Source of the DNA: Chloroflexota bacterium
GTDB taxonomy: Bacteria > Chloroflexota > Anaerolineae > B4-G1
Direction: 5' to 3'
Assembly: GCA_024232355.1 (NCBI GenBank)
Contig: JAAEPW010000967.1
Location: forward strand, 66,447 to 130,446
Length of the DNA: 64,000 nucleotides
Every line of letters starts with the position of its first letter. Within the stretch, counting starts at the first letter, position 1. Positions 27,801 through 35,985 of this stretch are shown piece by piece. Made by a program: the position numbers and the translations under genes. The notes below the pieces were generated by a model that had not been told where the DNA came from, did not search any database, and was given only the letters and a program-made list of their open reading frames with translations.

Positions 27801-30800
27801 GTTGAGCGACACCCTCAACAGCCGCTTCCGCTACAGCACCGACACCGGCCTTGCCATCATCGGCGAGGCCAGCGACGGCGAAATCGAGGATCACCAATTC
27901 CACCCGTTCCCGTTGGATATGGGCGACCTACCCGAAGGCCCCTACCCAACCACGTTGCCCCAGGACGGCGCGCGTCACATGATCCTGCCCCTGGCTAACC
28001 CCACCCTTGGTGCAACCGTGGACGACGAAATCGATGGACAGCCCAGCAGCGACGCCACCGGCGACGACCTCGCTGGTGCGACCGACGACGAGGACGGCGT
28101 GCGGCTCGAATCCCCCATCATCGCCGGGCAGATTGCGACCATGACCATCACCGGAACGAACGTCAGTGGCGCATACCTGAACGCCTGGATCGACTTTGAC
28201 GGCGATGGCATCCTGACCGGCCTTGGCGAGCAAATCTTTGTCAACACGGCCCTGACCACGGGAACCAACGTACTGACCTTTGGCGTGCCTTCGGTGACGT
28301 TGAGCGACACCCTCAACAGCCGCTTCCGCTACAGCACCAACGGCGGCCTCACACCCACGGGACTGGCCAGCGACGGTGAGATTGAAGATCACCAGTTCGC
28401 GCCCACTCGGGCCGATTATGGCGACCTGCCCGAAGGCCCGTACCCAACCACCCTAGCCCAGAACGGTGCGCATCACATCATCTTACCTGTGAACAACCCC
28501 ACCCTTGGCGCGACAGTGGATGACGAAGTGGACGGTCAGCCCAGTATCAACGCCACTGGCGACGACGTCTCCGGTACACCCGACGACGAGGACGGCGTGC
28601 GGCTCGAATCCCCCATCATCTCTGGGCAGACGGCAACCATGACCATTAGTGGGACCAATGCCAGCGGCGCTGTCCTCAATGCCTGGATCGACTTTAACGG
28701 CAATGGCAGCTTGACCGATCCCGGAGACCAAATATTCACCGACACGACCCTGGTCGAAGGAACCAACGTACTGACCTTTAGCGTACCGGCGATCATATTG
28801 AGCGACACGCTCAACAGCCGCTTCCGCTACAGCACCATCCCCGGCCTCACGCCCACTGGGCAGGCCAGCGACGGTGAGATCGAGGACTATCAATTCAGCT
28901 CGATTTTGCGGGACTATGGCGACTTGCCCGAGGGTCCGTACCCAGTCACGCTAGCCCAAAACGGCGCGCGCCACATCATCCTGCCCGTGAGCAACCCCAC
29001 CCTCGGCGCGACCGTGGATCACGAAGAGGACGGCCAGCCCAGCGCCACCGCCACCGGCGACGACATCTCCGGCACACCCGACGACGAAGACGGTGTGCGG
29101 CTCGAAACACCCATCATTGCCGGGCAGATCGCGACGATGACTATCACCGGAACCAACACCAGCGGCGCTTATTTGAACGCCTGGATCGACTTTAATGGCA
29201 ACGGCGACCTCGACGACGCCGGGGAGCAGATATTCACCGACCAGACCCTGGCCGAAGGAGCCAACGTACTGGCCTTTAACGTGCCGCTGGTCGTGTTGAG
29301 CAATACCCTGAACAGCCGCTTCCGCTACAGCACCAACACCGGTATCACCATCACCGGCGAGACCAGCGACGGCGAGATCGAGGATCACCAGTTCGCCCCC
29401 ACCCGGACGGACTTGGGCGACCTGCCAGAAGGCCCGTACCCAACCAGCCTGGCCCAGAACGGCCCATGGCACATCATCCTGGACGCGAGCAACCCCACCC
29501 TCGGCGCGACCGTAGACGCCGAGATAGACGGTCAGCCCAGCGCTACCGCCACCGACGATGACGCATCCGGCGTGCCCGACGATGAGGACGGCGTGCGGCT
29601 CAAAACACCCATCGTCGCGGGGCAAATAGCAACGATGACTATCACGGGAACCAACGCCAGCGGCGCTGTCTTGAACGCCTGGATCGACTTTAACGGCAAT
29701 GGCAGCTTGACCGATCCCGGAGACCAAATTTTCACCGATACGACGCTGGCCGAAGGAGCCAACGTGCTGGCCTTTAACGTGCCATTGGTGGTGTTGAGCA
29801 ACACCCTGAACAGCCGCTTCCGCTACAGCACTATCACTGGCCTCACACCCACCGGATCAGCCATCGACGGCGAGATCGAGGACCACCAATTCGCCCCGAC
29901 CCGGACGGACTTGGGCGACTTGGAGGAACCCCCGTACCCAACCACGTTGGCTCAGAACGGTGCGCGCCACCTCATCCTGCCCGCAAACAACCCCACCCTC
30001 GGTGCGACCGTAGACGACGAAGTGGACGGTCAGCCAAATAGCACTGCCACCGGCGACGATGATTCCAGTACACCCGACGACGAAGACGGTGTGCGGCTCG
30101 AAACGCCCCTCATCTCTGGGCAGCCAGCGACTATGATCATCACTGGAACCAACACCAGCGGCGCTTATCTGAACGCCTGGATCGACTTTAACGGCAACGG
30201 CACCCTCGACGATGCTGGAGAGCAGATATTCACCGACACGACGTTGTCTGAAGGAGCCAACGTATTGGTCATCAACGTACCATTGGTGGTGTTGAGTCAC
30301 ACTCTCAACAGCCGCTTCCGCTACAGCACCGTTCCCAGTCTCACCATCACCGGCTATGCCACCGATGGCGAGATCGAGGATCACCAGTTCGCTCCGTTCC
30401 CACGAGATTTTGGCGACCTGGAAGAACTCCCCTATCCGACCACCCTAGCCCATAACGGCGCGCGGCACATCGTCTTGCCCGTGGACAACCCAACCCTCGG
30501 CGCGATTGTGGACACCGAGATAGACGGTCAGCCCAGCGGCAACGCCACTGACGACGACGACTCTGGCACATCCGACGACGAGGACGGTGTGCGGCTCGAA
30601 ACGCCCCTCATCTCTGGGCAACCAGCGACTACGACCATCACCGCCACCAACGCCAGCGGCGCATACCTGAACGCCTGGATCGATTTCAACGGCAACGGCA
30701 CCCTCGACAACACCGGGGAACAGATATTCACCAACCAGACACTGTCCGAGGGAGCCAACGTGCTGGTCATCAATGTACCGGCAGTTGTTCTGAGCCAGAC

Positions 30801-32991
30801 CCTCAACAGTCGCTTCCGCTATAGCACCGTCCCCAGCCTGACCATCATTGGCGAGGCCATCGACGGTGAGATCGAGGACCACCAATTCGCCCCGGCGATA
30901 GAGTTTGGCGACCTGCCAGAAGCCCCCTACCCGACCACCTTGGCCCAGAACGGTGCGCGCCACGTCGTGGACGGTGTGACCTTCCTGGGCAGCCTGGTAG
31001 ACGTCGAGTCGGACGGACAGCCGTCCATCAACGCCGACGGCGACGACACGTTTGACGGTTCCGACGACGAGGACGGTGTGATCTTTGTGACGCCGTTGAT
31101 GCGCGCACAGACGGCAGAGATCCAGGTGACGGCAGGCTCGGACGGCTACCTGAACGCCTGGATCGATTTTGACGGCGATGGCATCCTGGACATGATCGCT
31201 GTGATAGCCATTGACGGCACTCCCATCGCCACGACCATAAACGACGTATTCCTGAGCGCCGGCACACACACCTTTACCATCAACGTACCGAACGTCACCA
31301 TTGCCAACAGCGTCTACAGCCGATTCCGCTTTACCAGCTATGACCCCAGCGGTGGCCTGTCCTATACCGGTCTGGCCAGCGACGGCGAAGTCGAGGACTA
31401 TGTACTGATGAGCCTGGGTAATTTTGTCTGGCTGGACGATGGCAGCGGCGGCGGAACATTCAACGACGGCGCGCTGAACGGCAGCGAAACCGGAATCTCC
31501 AACGTGGCCGTCGAGCTGTACCAGACCGGCCAGACGCCGGGCGTGGATGCGCCAATCACCACCACGGCCACAGACGCCAGCGGCTACTATATCTTTACCG
31601 GCCTGACGCCGGGCATCTACGTGGTACACATTCCGGCCTCCGAGTTTGGCGATGGAGAACCGCTCAAAGGGCTGGCATCCTCCACCGGCAATGGCATCCC
31701 CGACGACGACGATGACCAACAAGTGGACGAGAATGGCATCGACGACCCCACCCCGGTCAGCAACGGCATATCCAGCGGCCAAGTCACCTTGTCGTTGGGC
31801 GGCGAGCCGACGAGTGAGGACGGCGACCCCAACTCGAACCTGACCGTGGACTTTGGGTTCTACCTGTCCGTCGAAATGGAACTGACCAAAACAGTCGCTC
31901 CGACCACGACCGTGCCCGGTATGCCGTTCACCTATACCATCCGCATCACCAACACCGGCCAACTTGTCTACGATCCGTTGGCGCTCACTGACACTTTGCC
32001 ATCACCCGACTTTAACTATATCGTCGGTTCCGGCAGCCCCTCCGACCCAGACGTCATCGCCGAGCCGCTCCTGGTGTGGCAAAACCTCGGACCGTTGGAT
32101 CCCGGCGGGAGTGTGACCGTCACCTTTGTCGTGACCGTCACGCCGCCGAACATGGGCGATTTTGTCAACCTCGCCACTGCCTCCGGCACGACGCCTTCTG
32201 GCACCATCACCTCCACCACCAACGCGACCGTCACCATCGCGGGTCCGGTGGTCCAGGTGATCAAACAACTGGCCGGATGGGACCGCCAGAACAACGTGAT
32301 GACCTTTACCATCGACGTCATCAATGCCGGTTTCAGTGCACTCGACATCGTGCCCCTAGAGGACGACTATAACTATAACTATTTGAGCTTTGCCAGCGCG
32401 CAGCCCCATGCACCCGTAACCGTTTACCCTGCCCCCGATGGCCGGCTGTTGTGGAACGATCTGACCGGACCATCTAACGGATTTGGCTACGATCTACTGC
32501 CCAACGAGCGTTTCGTCATCACCACCGTCTTTGACATCATTGCCGACATCACGCACACGGTAGACAACACGGCCATCGTCAGTGGCCCCGTAGACGTCCA
32601 CACTAACCAGGCCGGCATAGTGACCAGTACAGTGATTGTCAACAACATACCAACCGATATTGATCTACTCTACCTGCGTGCGGCAGGCCAGGGAGCTGGC
32701 GTGCTGGTCGAGTGGGCCACCGTGCGCGAGACGAACGTCTATGGATTCCAAATTCGCCGGGCTGCGATAAATCAGATATCCCAGGCAGAGTCGCTCACTT
32801 TCCAAACGGCTCAAGGCGACGGATACGGTGCCGAATACGTTTACCTGGACAGAGACGCAGATCCAACACAATCCTACTGGTACTGGTTGGTCGCAATGGG
32901 CAATGCAGGTGGCAGCGCCAACTATGGGCCGGTGTCGTCTAGTGTCCTGAATCTCGCGTACAAAGTCTATTTACCGGTGATAATAAAATGA
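18874..32991 (+). CDS. giant secreted multidomain adhesin-like protein with 11 GEVED repeats
   Basis: A 4705-residue protein. Start at ATG 18874 has AAGGAGGG upstream and opens a signal peptide (LTLTTIITMLINLVGAGLAP, cleavage near PAAAA). Residues about 150-1770 are Cys-containing DUF11-like modules; 1773-1949 a concanavalin/LamG-like domain (WYHFEIRAQGNRIQVYVDGQQ spans 1890-1910); 2089 and 2220 start two SdrD B-like domains (IGDYVWVDEDIDG, IGDYVWIDENLNG); 2349-4179 are 11 GEVED repeats (GDLPEGPYPTTLAQNGARH ... DDEDGVRL ... LNAWIDFDGDGD ... NSRFRYST ... GEIEDHQF), rich in Asp and probably calcium-binding; a third SdrD B-like domain starts at 4181, then two DUF11 modules. The end reads KVYLPVIIK after a fibronectin-like segment. 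Likely a surface stalk or matrix protein; ligand unknown. Confidence 0.92.
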   Translation: MKYKSLTLTTIITMLINLVGAGLAPMPAAAALSTTSGLEAHASSSYDVVPSWFAATADSAPKSALPTWFTGGTAARVSSAPPERVLPVKQMPSVSSRDVLAAPLPRPLTNPIPQLSIEVEAPANVSEGDEAVGGNFYTVTVRNNSPSVSALNFYITATIPMTGFTYIDGSADFTSVISGVQFVVDTPVGKVVTWRPIPSSFDLLPGDVVVLTFKMQTDGTAVSGQRLDVNAVYENPADTQESLNAGQNVRVGRGNLVISKSPSIRDATLGDEVSWEIIVANTGLGDVYTTTITDTFGIGYINTDDGELTTIPLLSIGERRSFNVTATVNSCTDLTNIAEASWSIGNEPNREGQVLGTSAHPVSDTTDVAYLLETPNVSIAATGDINIGYCGTPVAHAIVVTVSNVAGAGAAADFVLVSDMDPSYSVGAVDSNWTYNNGIFTLTANSGVLAAGNEMALSFMVTPPLDVCGGAFSQNINFEARYSNGCNLDYTGPSTSVSYDYATGSDAEPTLSVAKTVDDEVTFTDDTAVFTISFTAENGDNIDGDILITDSIPTAFTNTTIINTSDGSTSIVDNQLVWTIPSSPGNISGTLSFSVTVVDADGVCGANTTVYNTVDAFAETDCASCDPLTSTASVDVIIQNSPTGEPGGGISSHAEVCGDNFTITNTYQISITSWSGIIFTDTLGTRDVPAGSLAYVASTLSVIVNGVDRIGDVTIVQTLPQLVVDLGGIGAPTGIVTVTISYDIDPDEDFLESQAQQRIFNWSEFHVPGSGSGACTGDDTFYQGVWIDLQRADLQIDISPQSFDGCQTVPVTLTVSDPDFVSEGLTATNVIVTFQAAAGELATINIGAMNYGAGFAGGPTSGPILSGTDTLVWTFDNGFAPGAISGTISFEMQRGCGNTTLSSTVTFADRCSINHTNSGGVAQPPRTPDLVLFVTPDTYMVNEKTARWRAYVTNVGDATAVTATLQNIFGAGFQFITQTTNMTSNLTLLNPAPFTPDEDIVWQITDLAPGEQMRIDIYARVVSCGDVEATVRLNSDCLGFDCSAPQEKVLNFIQPVPEIRSSNDQSADLPLCSTGEVLLRVKNAAVSVHMYNTIVSETITSLSYISGSTRMTVTDKYGDPIPELSNIAFEPVTSTVPDGELLVWRVDKGSPELSQTLVFTDRGPEETIDIHFMVQTGCDTPDSNKVQATAAAHEPCGNFFFRDESAETLDSVEPEITLIKEARNATQGDSNYAQVVYGEPGNEIEWRVTAVNAVGAFIAHNVVVTDTLPPEIDLTSVFSHVTTGTASLAGNIVRWVIGDLPANNVNQTMFLTTTIKTSGVTCSVEGVNRAKLTYGCDDNCVVVPPLSAEAILRKLPNFAIEIPTATSLNLCGGPLTITLDNNGSTAHYVVVTDTLPLEYVYDSSISMPPGATVSPTSGSNVLVWEWISLTHGIHDIVFNVRQNATSGVCSSEATLENQVQTKYQNSDFCVDPITSTTSPTSSVEFMYLEIDKSPEYQVVGVGETVTWTVVVTNPSPGDMFNLIVTDTAGTQYENLSEVSNSTGVISNPISPNMVTWNITVTAGQTWAVTLTAILTETGTNDNRAELYSKCSSGCEPEIISDTAYVSLLNNFDKLPQVQTGTIGSLVFFNLEATLSDFNGYYENIVITDALPVGLGYVSSVLTYTVDIDTGIGGPTQTVTTAPLPNPGQYNSGDVVWSLGDLPGSIEINGIITAVIQDELASYDDARLVNEFQMAYVQDGGNHIFTTTANVDVVEPVMHIGKSYVTPEPCGATLLADSFNVPDTSLGTVGNWARTSGDAAVQDGMLRLFNSGDVQNPTVFSDFSISFMARKNDNITSGTDPRLLIQFRRQSSGRYNLEWQPDGDLRLYRSSGSGAFGGTEIQGLLPERWYHFEIRAQGNRIQVYVDGQQVFDDTDDNFQSGVIQIRTTADSDFYIDDILVTRFGEAGCIVAGNDLVTYTLAISNQAQLPGHNLVITDALPNWMSLVTYTMDSNDPSNPAIVTEPSPGDDGTLVWSVDHLTPTAPFDPLNHTAITLTVVLRVADNVPANTILPNQASLDYTAWPAGPEAGEEREYSGGSHSTAVRTIDGEIGDYVWVDEDIDGIQDGGETPIPFVVVDLYNSTTGAFITTTTTDGGGLYLFENLPLNKSYTVQLSQTNFSPGGVLYAYTATLLHQGASGTDSNADPTATFNGSGYAVTTTLTFSPLITQDLTLDFGFYAGRIGDYVWIDENLNGTQDGGSETPIQSVIVDLYDSNSGNFITTTTTNPSGLYLFENLPLNVSYTVQLSQTNFDPGGALYAYTATLLGGMPFVNTDSNADPTALFNSSGYAVTTTLTTLITEDLTLDFGFYRMDLGDLPEGPYPTTLAQNGARHIILPADNPTLGATVDAELNGRPNETATGDDNADAPDDEDGVRLNSQLVAGQIATFTITGTNVISNPVLNAWIDFDGDSDFDDLGEQIFTDTVLALGANVLNINVPPVLLSDTLNSRFRYSTDAGLTITGQASDGEIEDHQFFPTRMDLGDLPEGPYLTTFSQDGARHVILPASNPTLGATVDDEVDGQPSSDASGDDATGVLDDEDGVRLESLILSGQTATMTITGTNVISAHLNAWIDFNGNGILTDPGDQIFSDATLDVGANILTFSVPAVVLSDTLNSRFRYSTDGGLIPTGEASDGEIEDHQFTPSRADFGDLPESPYPTTLAQNGPWHIILPTNNPILGAIVDAEIDGQPNGTATGDDTLDAPDDEDGVRLESPIIAGQIATMTITGTNASSAFLNAWIDFDGDGDLSGLGEQIFINTALTTGTNVLTFSVPAIILSDTLNSRFRYSTIGGLTPTGQASDGEIEDHQFAPTRRDLGDLPDGLYPTTLAQDGARHIILDANNPTLGASVDDEADGQPNITATGDDAARIPDDEDGMRLESIIVAGQIATMTITGTNVTSAVLNAWIDFDGDGDLSGLGEQIFINTALTTGTNVLTFSVPMVVLSDTLNSRFRYSTDTGLAIIGEASDGEIEDHQFHPFPLDMGDLPEGPYPTTLPQDGARHMILPLANPTLGATVDDEIDGQPSSDATGDDLAGATDDEDGVRLESPIIAGQIATMTITGTNVSGAYLNAWIDFDGDGILTGLGEQIFVNTALTTGTNVLTFGVPSVTLSDTLNSRFRYSTNGGLTPTGLASDGEIEDHQFAPTRADYGDLPEGPYPTTLAQNGAHHIILPVNNPTLGATVDDEVDGQPSINATGDDVSGTPDDEDGVRLESPIISGQTATMTISGTNASGAVLNAWIDFNGNGSLTDPGDQIFTDTTLVEGTNVLTFSVPAIILSDTLNSRFRYSTIPGLTPTGQASDGEIEDYQFSSILRDYGDLPEGPYPVTLAQNGARHIILPVSNPTLGATVDHEEDGQPSATATGDDISGTPDDEDGVRLETPIIAGQIATMTITGTNTSGAYLNAWIDFNGNGDLDDAGEQIFTDQTLAEGANVLAFNVPLVVLSNTLNSRFRYSTNTGITITGETSDGEIEDHQFAPTRTDLGDLPEGPYPTSLAQNGPWHIILDASNPTLGATVDAEIDGQPSATATDDDASGVPDDEDGVRLKTPIVAGQIATMTITGTNASGAVLNAWIDFNGNGSLTDPGDQIFTDTTLAEGANVLAFNVPLVVLSNTLNSRFRYSTITGLTPTGSAIDGEIEDHQFAPTRTDLGDLEEPPYPTTLAQNGARHLILPANNPTLGATVDDEVDGQPNSTATGDDDSSTPDDEDGVRLETPLISGQPATMIITGTNTSGAYLNAWIDFNGNGTLDDAGEQIFTDTTLSEGANVLVINVPLVVLSHTLNSRFRYSTVPSLTITGYATDGEIEDHQFAPFPRDFGDLEELPYPTTLAHNGARHIVLPVDNPTLGAIVDTEIDGQPSGNATDDDDSGTSDDEDGVRLETPLISGQPATTTITATNASGAYLNAWIDFNGNGTLDNTGEQIFTNQTLSEGANVLVINVPAVVLSQTLNSRFRYSTVPSLTIIGEAIDGEIEDHQFAPAIEFGDLPEAPYPTTLAQNGARHVVDGVTFLGSLVDVESDGQPSINADGDDTFDGSDDEDGVIFVTPLMRAQTAEIQVTAGSDGYLNAWIDFDGDGILDMIAVIAIDGTPIATTINDVFLSAGTHTFTINVPNVTIANSVYSRFRFTSYDPSGGLSYTGLASDGEVEDYVLMSLGNFVWLDDGSGGGTFNDGALNGSETGISNVAVELYQTGQTPGVDAPITTTATDASGYYIFTGLTPGIYVVHIPASEFGDGEPLKGLASSTGNGIPDDDDDQQVDENGIDDPTPVSNGISSGQVTLSLGGEPTSEDGDPNSNLTVDFGFYLSVEMELTKTVAPTTTVPGMPFTYTIRITNTGQLVYDPLALTDTLPSPDFNYIVGSGSPSDPDVIAEPLLVWQNLGPLDPGGSVTVTFVVTVTPPNMGDFVNLATASGTTPSGTITSTTNATVTIAGPVVQVIKQLAGWDRQNNVMTFTIDVINAGFSALDIVPLEDDYNYNYLSFASAQPHAPVTVYPAPDGRLLWNDLTGPSNGFGYDLLPNERFVITTVFDIIADITHTVDNTAIVSGPVDVHTNQAGIVTSTVIVNNIPTDIDLLYLRAAGQGAGVLVEWATVRETNVYGFQIRRAAINQISQAESLTFQTAQGDGYGAEYVYLDRDADPTQSYWYWLVAMGNAGGSANYGPVSSSVLNLAYKVYLPVIIK
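25918..31410 (+). repeat. 11 tandem GEVED coding repeats of about 498 bp
   Basis: Units begin at 25918, 26419, 26917, 27415, 27913, 28411, 28909, 29407, 29905, 30403 and 30898. Eight consecutive steps are exactly 498 bases and the others 501, 498-type or 495. Adjacent units share long near-identical stretches (for example units 3 and 4 around LSGLGEQIFINTALTTGTNV, units 6 and 8 around NGSLTDPGDQIFTDTTL), a mosaic that points to unequal crossover or gene conversion. Confidence 0.93.
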
Positions 32992-33026
32992 GCAGATTGC
33001 CAAATCCAAACACGGAGGAATGGGCC

Positions 33027-35948
33027 ATGTCTAAATCGAGGGTGAGTTCGTTGATTAGCTTGATAATCGTTCTGACGATCATTCCAACAGTTGTTGGCAG
33101 TGCGCCGCCCGATCCTACAGAACAAGACAGTCACGCAAACAGTTTTCTGCTGGAATGGGAATGGAAAGGGCCATCGTACAAACTGGCCTCCGTGATCGGG
33201 GACGACGGCCAAACCTACACCCGCGTTGAGGTCAACGGATACCCCAACAGCGGCGCGCCCGGATGGCCCAGCCTGCCAAGCCTGGGAAAACTGGTGGTCC
33301 TGCCGCCCAGCGGCGACTTTGGCCTGGAACTGGTCGAGGTCGAGTACGACACGGTGACACTAGATTATCCAGTCGAACCAGCGCCTGCGCCCGCACCATT
33401 GCAATATGACAAAGACGGACGGCCTCTGCCGGGCGGCTGGACCTTTGCCCGCGACGATACCGCCTACACCAATGCTGCGCGCTACCCAGCCAAGTTCGCT
33501 GCGCTAGACAATCCAGCCTGGATGCGCGATCTGCGCCTGGCGCGGCTCACAGTCTCCCCCTTTCGCTACCATCCGGCTCAACAGACTCTCGACGTCGCCC
33601 GTCGCTTGCGGCTGCGGGTGGTGCAGGTACGCGGGGAGATGTGGAAAGCGTCTGCCGCGCCAACCACTACATCTCTGATGGACGTGACCCTCGACCTGCG
33701 CACCGTCCTCAATCCCGCCGATTTGGACACCTTCCGTGCTCCCACCCCATCTACCCAACTATCCAAGCCACTAACTGCCCTCCAAGCGGACGGTGAGTAC
33801 AAAATCATCATCGAAACAGAGGGCATTTACACGCTGAGTTATGCATGGCTCGGCGGGGCCGGACTGCCACTAGACGACATTGACCCATCCAAGTTGCGGT
33901 TGATCTACGCCGGGAGCGAGGTCGACACCCAGTGGGATGGGGATGACGATGCCACGTTCGAGTATGGGGAGCGGCTGCTTTTCTACGCCCAACCACAGTT
34001 GACGCGCTACGCCAATTACGACGTCTACTGGCTCACGTGGGACGACAGCGACGGGCAGCGGATGGCCAGTCGTTCGGGCAGCCCTGTCGGAGCAGCAGGC
34101 ACAGCCTGGACCACGACCCTGGTCGAAGAGAACGTGACGTATGATTCGCTGTACGCCGGTCGGGACGGCGATCGCTGGTTCTGGCGCAAACTGGAGCAAC
34201 CCGCCACCCTCAATGACACATTCACTATCCCCCTGGAGACACCCGACGCCGGGGCAGCAGGCGAACTGACGGTCTGGCTGCACGGCTCTACCCGTGCCTG
34301 GCCCGATCCCGACCATCACGTACAATTTGATCTGAACGGAACTGACATCGGCGATATCTTGTGGGAAGGAAAAACGGCTTACACCGCCACCTTTGGTTTG
34401 TCCGCTGGCCTCTTGAACAGTGGGGACAACGCGCTCACTTTGAGCCTGCCCGCCGACACCGGCTCCAACATCGAGGGCACCTGGGTGGACGCCATCGCCG
34501 TCACTTTTGGGCTGAATGCCGTAAGCGGCGACGCAGCCCGCTTTAGCGCCCAGGACGCTGACCGCACCTACACCGTAGGTGGTTTTGCCAGCGACGATTT
34601 GCACGTCTACGACGTAACCGACCCAACCGCACCGCTCCAGGTGACCGGTTGGACGTTTTCCGGCGGTGACGTCGCCATCGGCGGGAATACGGCAGCCGAG
34701 TATCTGATCCTGATCGAGAGTCAAATCCAGACGCCACTGGGGATCGTGGCCGCCAAGTCGCTCGCTGACCCATTCAACGGTGCCGACTATATCGTCATCA
34801 CCCACCCCGATTTCGAGGAGGCGCTAGACCCCTTGGTTGCCCACCGGGCTGGTCAAGGGCTGCGGGTAGAGGTCGTGGACGCAGAGGCGATTTACGACCG
34901 GTTTGGCGATGGACGTATGGACCCTGAGGCGATCCACGCCTTTTTGAGCCACGCCTATAGCAATTGGACGCCGCCAGCGCCCATATACGTCCTGCTGGTC
35001 GGCGACGCCACCTACGATCCGCGCCACTACCGGCCCGACAGCAACTTGACCTACCTGCCACCTTACCTGATCGACGTGGACCCCTGGATAGGCGAGACAA
35101 CTTCGGACCACCGGTACGCAGACCTCACTGACGACATCTTGCCCGAACTGCGGATAGGCCGGTTTCCGGTCAATACGCCAGAAGAGACAACGGCAGTGAT
35201 AGATAAAATTATCAACTATGAGACCAACCCCTGGCCTGGAGATTGGAACAGTCGGCTGATGTTCGGCGCGGACAATCCATCCTTGGCCGGAGATCACCAT
35301 GCCGACGCCGACAGCGATTTTATCTCTTACACCGTGGGCATCACCACCCATCAAGGTGTGCGGATCTATCTGAGTGAAACGGGCGGCGAACCCCACCTGT
35401 ACACCGACGCTCAAGCCGCTCAAGCCGCTTTGATCGGGGAATTCAACCGGGGTGCTCTGCTCTATACTTATTTCGGCCACGCGTCGTGGCATCAGGAAGC
35501 GGTACTAGAGACGGACAGTTGGGCCCCCCTGTTCCACATAGACCAAATCGCTGAATTGAACAATCCGCGCCGCTGGCCGGTGGTACTGCATATGACGTGC
35601 TTTACGGGCCACTACATCCACCGCATTGACGATACGTTGGACGAGAATTTACTGCGAACTGAGAACGCGGGCGCGGTGGCCGTATGGGGAGCCAGCGGAA
35701 ACGGCCTTGTCGACGGCCATGGTGTGTTACACCACTCGTTTTACCAGAGCGTGTTCGACGATGGAAAAAGCGAGTTGGGCGAAATCACAAATATCGCGCT
35801 GGCCGCTCTCTATCCCTATGCCGGGGGATCATATAACGACTTGATAGACACGTATCATCTCTTTGGCGATCCAGCGATGAAATTGAACACGACCATTGTG
35901 GACTTGCCTAATTCGATCTTTTTGCCCATAATAATGCGGGGAACATAA
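33027..35948 (+). CDS. C25 (gingipain/PorU-family) cysteine peptidase, secreted
   Basis: A 973-residue protein from ATG 33027, chosen because GGAGGA lies seven bases upstream and a signal peptide follows (SLISLIIVLTIIPTVVGS). An in-frame ATG at 32988 overlaps the stop of the giant gene (ATGA) but would add 13 polar residues before the signal. The N-terminal half carries propeptide-like and beta-rich domains; the C25 domain begins near YIVITHPDFEEALDPLV (about residue 590). Catalytic His818 is in LLYTYFGHASWHQE and Cys858 in VLHMTCFTGHY, the His/Cys pair of gingipains and of PorU, the type IX secretion sortase. It ends NSIFLPIIMRGT, a tail shared with its neighbours. No type IX components are seen here; a role in processing the giant protein is inference. 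Confidence 0.87.
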   Translation: MSKSRVSSLISLIIVLTIIPTVVGSAPPDPTEQDSHANSFLLEWEWKGPSYKLASVIGDDGQTYTRVEVNGYPNSGAPGWPSLPSLGKLVVLPPSGDFGLELVEVEYDTVTLDYPVEPAPAPAPLQYDKDGRPLPGGWTFARDDTAYTNAARYPAKFAALDNPAWMRDLRLARLTVSPFRYHPAQQTLDVARRLRLRVVQVRGEMWKASAAPTTTSLMDVTLDLRTVLNPADLDTFRAPTPSTQLSKPLTALQADGEYKIIIETEGIYTLSYAWLGGAGLPLDDIDPSKLRLIYAGSEVDTQWDGDDDATFEYGERLLFYAQPQLTRYANYDVYWLTWDDSDGQRMASRSGSPVGAAGTAWTTTLVEENVTYDSLYAGRDGDRWFWRKLEQPATLNDTFTIPLETPDAGAAGELTVWLHGSTRAWPDPDHHVQFDLNGTDIGDILWEGKTAYTATFGLSAGLLNSGDNALTLSLPADTGSNIEGTWVDAIAVTFGLNAVSGDAARFSAQDADRTYTVGGFASDDLHVYDVTDPTAPLQVTGWTFSGGDVAIGGNTAAEYLILIESQIQTPLGIVAAKSLADPFNGADYIVITHPDFEEALDPLVAHRAGQGLRVEVVDAEAIYDRFGDGRMDPEAIHAFLSHAYSNWTPPAPIYVLLVGDATYDPRHYRPDSNLTYLPPYLIDVDPWIGETTSDHRYADLTDDILPELRIGRFPVNTPEETTAVIDKIINYETNPWPGDWNSRLMFGADNPSLAGDHHADADSDFISYTVGITTHQGVRIYLSETGGEPHLYTDAQAAQAALIGEFNRGALLYTYFGHASWHQEAVLETDSWAPLFHIDQIAELNNPRRWPVVLHMTCFTGHYIHRIDDTLDENLLRTENAGAVAVWGASGNGLVDGHGVLHHSFYQSVFDDGKSELGEITNIALAALYPYAGGSYNDLIDTYHLFGDPAMKLNTTIVDLPNSIFLPIIMRGT

Positions 35949-35985
35949 CAGCCACACAGCAACGTAAAGGGGAGGGGAAACGAAA

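Noticed and set aside
25918..31410. CRISPR-like array because of regular spacing
   Set aside because: Units are about 498 bases, in frame within one protein, and without short repeat/spacer structure.
25297..31962. Long minus-strand open frames across the GEVED region (up to about 505 codons)
   Set aside because: They lie antisense to a clear repeat protein, repeat with the same 498-base period and have low-complexity Val/Gly/Ala/Asp composition; they are by-products of the GAC/GGC-rich repeat codons.
32988..33026. C25 peptidase start at ATG 32988 overlapping the giant gene stop
   Set aside because: The ATG at 33027 has a strong ribosome binding site and is directly followed by a signal peptide; the longer form would place a polar 13-residue stretch before it.
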